NCBI GenBank assembly: GCA_017630405.1
Contig: JAGBVH010000009.1
Location: 1 to 64,000, forward strand
Length of the DNA stretch: 64,000 bases
Reading direction: 5' to 3'
Source of the DNA: Alphaproteobacteria bacterium
GTDB lineage: Bacteria > Pseudomonadota > Alphaproteobacteria > Rs-D84
The number at the start of each line of letters is the position of its first letter. Position 1 is the first letter of the stretch. A program made the translations under genes and the position numbers. Positions 61,085-64,000 of this stretch are shown here, in pieces. The notes under the pieces are model-generated. The model saw only the letters and a list, made by a program, of their open reading frames with translations, was not told the DNA's origin and did not search any database.

Positions 61085-61420
61085 ATGATTATCATCGCGT
61101 TTTCAAGAAAAACATCCAAACTTATTCCAAGAATATTTTGTAAAAAATATCGACATGTTGCACCGATTGTTGTGGACGGGGATGAAATGATAATGTTGCA
61201 ATTTGTGTGCGCAAAAAATATCGCACCAATAAAACTTAGAATGCGCGATATAAAAATACTTGCACAACATGGCTGGGATTTTATATATGTGCCATGTGCC
61301 CTGCCCCACGATTTTTCTTTGCGAAAAGTTCGCACATGTGTAGAACTGACCAAGCGTGCACTTGATATACATGATAGAAAAATACTAACGCCATTTGCTC
61401 TGTATAAAAAAATCCGCTGA
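61085..61420 (+). CDS. Small basic protein, 111 aa, unknown
   Basis: Not recognised with certainty. It is basic (pI by eye above 9) with strand-helix alternation: IIIAFSRKTSKLIPRIF, HVAPIVVDGDEMIMLQFV, DIKILAQHGWDFIYVP, and a last helix RTCVELTKRAL. AAAAGGAAAAAAT lies before the ATG. It follows the conserved gene at 60683 and probably shares its transcript. The terminator hairpin begins inside its last codons and includes its TGA stop. Confidence 0.65.
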   Translation: MIIIAFSRKTSKLIPRIFCKKYRHVAPIVVDGDEMIMLQFVCAKNIAPIKLRMRDIKILAQHGWDFIYVPCALPHDFSLRKVRTCVELTKRALDIHDRKILTPFALYKKIR

Positions 61421-61441
61421 TACATATTCAGCGGATTTTAT
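61411..61441. terminator. Bidirectional terminator between the 61085 gene and yidC
   Basis: Perfect stem AATCCGCTGA/TCAGCGGATT with 7-base loop; the stem includes the TGA stop codon of the 61085 gene. Confidence 0.8.
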
Positions 61442-61443
61442 TT

Positions 61444-63009
61444 TTACTTGGATGTCTTTCTGATTATTTGCATTTGAACAATACCCAATACATTGGATAC
61501 AGTCCAGTACAAGACCAATCCTGCCGGCATCCACGCAAACATTATCGTGAACAAAATTGGCATCCAGCGCATCATCTTCTGGGTCTGGGCAATTGTGTCG
61601 TTCGCGCCAGTACTTTTGACTGTTTTTGGCGACTGCAAATATTGCTGAATCCACATGGTTGCGCCCATCAATATAGGCAAGATAAAGTATGGATCCATAA
61701 CGGACAAATCAGACATCCACAAGAAGTGCGCATTGCGCATCTGGACCGATACCAATAACGCCTTGTACAACGCAAAGAATACCGGTATCTGAATCAACAT
61801 CGGCAGGCAACCAGCCATAGGCGATGTCTTGTGTGTTTGATACAGTTTCATCATTTCCATTTGCAGGCGAACCTTGTCGTTTGCGTACAATTTCTGGATT
61901 CTTTGCATTTCTGGCTGCATCTTTTGCATTATGGCCATATTTGTATAGGACTTGCGTGTCAATGGCCATATGCACAAACGCAACAACAATGTCATGATAA
62001 TAATCGCAACACCATAATTCATAACAATCGAATTAATAGTGTTCAATAACCACAACATTGGACGCGCCAAGAACCAAAACCAACCATAGTCTATGGATTC
62101 GCCAATGCCCGCAATTTTCGCTTCGGCTGCATCAAGAATCTTTTGTTCACGTGGGCCAGCAAAAATATATGAAACAATAGATTTTGTTTCGCCCGCATGC
62201 ACAGCAACCGCACCAGCCGCCGCGTCCGCAACATAATTGTCACCAGATTTTTTAATACGCATAGTTTGATCAGGACTGTCGATTGATACGACTGTTTGCC
62301 AGTATTGATCTGCGAAGCCTGTAAAACCGTTTGTTGTTGTGTATGCGTATGATTTTTTATCCAGTTTTGACCACGCGCGTGTTTCAATATCAGAATTGGC
62401 GTATGTAATCGCACCTGTGTTCACACCGGCAGATGATGCAGGATTTTTTGCGCGCACAACACGTGCATATGGCGCAAAAGACACATCCTGTTTAGAGCCG
62501 TTCTTAATCGTGTCTGTGATTGTAATAATATAACCATCAGCAGTTATCATGCGATTAAAGTCAACACCAGATGTGCCACGCCATGAATAATTACCGTCCG
62601 CACCCTGCCATACTGTGGTGGCGGTTGGCGCAACAGTACCATTTGCCAAAAGGCCTACTTCGATATAATTATCATCCGCGCCCAGTAATGATACAGGCGT
62701 GCTGTCAGCAGACGATGTCGGATAGTTAGTTAATTTGATATCTGATATACGCAAACCTTGGACAGTTGCATCAACGGTATCAGATGAAACCTGCGCCGTT
62801 GGAACAGCCGAAATATCAACTGTTTCGATATCTTCGCTTTGTGTCTGGGGCTGCTGCTTTGGCCCCATAAATACGCCAACCATCCACCACGCAAGAAAGA
62901 ACATTCCCAACCACCACAAGAAACTTGAAAAACCAGATTTCTTTTGTGTGGCCGCGCGATTTGCGTTCCACTGACTAAAACCAGAATTTTTATCCAAAAA
63001 TTGAACCAT
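61444..63009 (-). CDS. yidC: Membrane protein insertase YidC
   Basis: 521 residues. First membrane segment WWLGMFFLAWWMVGVFMG, a periplasmic domain of about 270 residues as in Gram-negative YidC, then the core of five segments with LRLCIWPLTRKSYTNMAIMQKMQPEM and LPMLIQIPVFFALYKALLVS. The core Arg of the hydrophilic groove is present in LLLRLCIWPLT. It inserts small membrane proteins and aids SecYEG. lspA ends 3 bases upstream, so the two are co-transcribed. The C-terminus is short and basic (IIRKTSK), without a long ribosome-binding tail. Confidence 0.95.
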   Translation of the reverse strand: MVQFLDKNSGFSQWNANRAATQKKSGFSSFLWWLGMFFLAWWMVGVFMGPKQQPQTQSEDIETVDISAVPTAQVSSDTVDATVQGLRISDIKLTNYPTSSADSTPVSLLGADDNYIEVGLLANGTVAPTATTVWQGADGNYSWRGTSGVDFNRMITADGYIITITDTIKNGSKQDVSFAPYARVVRAKNPASSAGVNTGAITYANSDIETRAWSKLDKKSYAYTTTNGFTGFADQYWQTVVSIDSPDQTMRIKKSGDNYVADAAAGAVAVHAGETKSIVSYIFAGPREQKILDAAEAKIAGIGESIDYGWFWFLARPMLWLLNTINSIVMNYGVAIIIMTLLLRLCIWPLTRKSYTNMAIMQKMQPEMQRIQKLYANDKVRLQMEMMKLYQTHKTSPMAGCLPMLIQIPVFFALYKALLVSVQMRNAHFLWMSDLSVMDPYFILPILMGATMWIQQYLQSPKTVKSTGANDTIAQTQKMMRWMPILFTIMFAWMPAGLVLYWTVSNVLGIVQMQIIRKTSK

Positions 63010-63011
63010 GA

Positions 63012-63548
63012 TTATTTACCACCCTTTACTTGTTTCATACATTTACGACGCGCCAGATACAGGTTTAATATATACAAACCAACACCAACAACGATGCAAA
63101 TATCAGCCACATTAAACGCTGGCCAATGATAGCCACCAATGTGAAAATCCAGAAAATCTATGACCGCGCCAAAACGAATACGATCAATCAAATTGCCAAT
63201 CGCACCACCCGCAATCAATGCTAATGGGACCAGTTCATAACGCTGGGCGCGCTTGAACAAATAATACAGAATAAAACCAATTATGCCCGATGTCGCAATA
63301 ACTATGATAATTGGCGTAGATTCACCCAACGCACGAAACAAAGAAAATGATGTGCCTGGATTCCAAGTGAATACAAAATTAAAACAGTCTGTCACATTTG
63401 CCATCAGATATGGCACCGGTACCACAGACCAAGCATCACCAGACAAGGGTATGCCGCCTGTAATCAGATATAAAAATATTCCTTTGGATATTTGATCAAA
63501 AAATATCACACCGAATATAATCGACAGTAGAATTAAAATCTTTTTCAT
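63012..63548 (-). CDS. lspA: Lipoprotein signal peptidase (signal peptidase II)
   Basis: 178 residues with four membrane segments. It removes the signal peptide of lipoproteins such as the one encoded at 39413. The catalytic Asp pair is in GNLIDRIRFGAVIDFLDF and in FNVADICIVVG. AAGGAAG before the ATG at 63548 (MKKILILLS) sets the start; the frame is open to 63587. It is the first gene of the lspA-yidC unit. Confidence 0.94.
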   Translation of the reverse strand: MKKILILLSIIFGVIFFDQISKGIFLYLITGGIPLSGDAWSVVPVPYLMANVTDCFNFVFTWNPGTSFSLFRALGESTPIIIVIATSGIIGFILYYLFKRAQRYELVPLALIAGGAIGNLIDRIRFGAVIDFLDFHIGGYHWPAFNVADICIVVGVGLYILNLYLARRKCMKQVKGGK

Positions 63549-63612
63549 TTGTTTTACTTCCTTGATTACCAAGTTAGAATATAGCAATATACCACATCAA
63601 AAGCAAATAAAA

Positions 63613-63640
63613 TGTCCCCCATTACGGGGGATTTTTTTTA
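63613..63640. terminator. Terminator between the Kef-type gene and lspA
   Basis: Stem TCCCCC/GGGGGA with 5-base loop and a run of eight T on the plus strand; less clear in the minus direction. Confidence 0.65.
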
Positions 63641-63650
63641 CACTGTTTGC

Positions 63651-64000
63651 TTAATCATTCCAATCAGATATAGGTGTACCAAGTGCTGCATAATTATTTG
63701 CGCGCATATCAGTTAACAGACTGTTTATCTTGTTATCCGAAACGCCAAGGTGACTCATCACACTGTACCCCAAAAAGAACGAAGATTCGATTGTTTCTGG
63801 CATCGCTGTTTCAATCTTTTCACGCATTAAAATCTGAGAATCCGCCAAGGTGCGTGCGCGTGCAAAAATCTTGATACGTGGCGCGATGGACTTGGCCATA
63901 ACGATTGTCTGGCGCGCGGTCGATGCGTTATCCAGCGCAACAACCAGACCACGAACAACACGCGGTTTAAGTCCAAACTTTTTCAACACTTCGCGGCTGG
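63651..64000 (-). CDS. Kef-type RCK/TrkA-N domain protein, C-terminal part
   Basis: The frame runs through the window edge; about 116 residues are seen. The text VVRGLVVALDNASTARQTIV, then AKSIAPRIKIFARARTLADS is the second half of an RCK_N (TrkA-N) Rossmann domain as found at the end of KefB/KefC K+/H+ antiporters. The helix LMREKIETAMPETIESSFFLG fits the KefC-type ending (GAxxxxPExxEaSLxLa). It ends with a short tail of about 35 residues. The membrane part would lie beyond 64000. Confidence 0.75.
   Translation of the reverse strand, partial: SREVLKKFGLKPRVVRGLVVALDNASTARQTIVMAKSIAPRIKIFARARTLADSQILMREKIETAMPETIESSFFLGYSVMSHLGVSDNKINSLLTDMRANNYAALGTPISDWND

Overview
The window looks like a chromosome segment from an uncultured, probably host-associated alphaproteobacterium. 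GC is moderate to low by eye. Evidence for the group: a short proline-tRNA ligase without the full editing insert, a CcrM-type GANTC methylase next to nrdR, OlsB/OlsA ornithine-lipid enzymes, ihfA behind fabH, the order tRNA-Trp-secE-nusG-rplKA-rplJL-rpoBC, and a small protein (60683-61030) that I recognise as a conserved alphaproteobacterial family. No rRNA, IS element, phage module or CRISPR array is visible. The placement is inference; no database was searched.

Layout. 1-0.5 kb: the end of a YHGSP-motif ORF and tRNA-Thr. 0.6-8.7 kb (+): an unknown protein, a U32-family protein, a cyclophilin, a large repeat protein, an outer-membrane barrel and a secreted glycine-zipper protein. 8.8-17.9 kb (mostly -): single-chain GlyRS, an HNH-like protein, CvpA, a periplasmic CPHC thioredoxin-fold protein with an A10 tract at its stop codon, SodB (+), a GNAT protein, L-lactate dehydrogenase, an M13 peptidase and HemW. 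18.0-23.7 kb (+): a second barrel, MltB, OlsB, OlsA, ProS. 23.8-27.4 kb: a MerC-like/secreted pair facing three tandem paralogous SAM-binding proteins. 27.6 kb: tRNA-Arg with a copied 3' end. 27.8-36.7 kb: an unknown LRR-like protein, FabH-IhfA, an orphan mraZ with three operator-like repeats, a small strongly translated unknown gene behind a structured leader, a secreted Gly-rich protein, CcrM, NrdR and a soluble lytic transglycosylase. 37.0-43.8 kb: Cys-rich secreted proteins, a phospholipase-D-type lipoprotein, PlsX and L32. 43.9-55.5 kb (-): the RNA polymerase/ribosomal protein operon. 55.7-60.4 kb (+): a virB8-virB9-virB10 type IV secretion core operon. 60.5-64 kb: two small genes, YidC, LspA and a truncated Kef/RCK-type protein.

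How the genes fit together. Much of the window serves the envelope: OlsBA, PlsX and FabH make lipids, YidC, SecE and LspA move and mature envelope proteins, two lytic transglycosylases cut murein, and there are two barrels plus several secreted Cys-rich proteins of unknown role. The VirB8/9/10 core would span that envelope. CcrM supplies GANTC methylation, and GANTC sites lie in the ccrM/nrdR gap, in the promoter of the 31809 gene, and as a palindromic cluster before 60683.

Most interesting observations: a SPOR-like domain fused to VirB9; the A10 tract that hides a C-terminal membrane anchor one frame away; the three tandem SAM-binding paralogs beside the ornithine-lipid genes; the triple repeat upstream of an mraZ detached from the division cluster; the small gene at 31809; and natural substitutions in the rifampicin region of RpoB.
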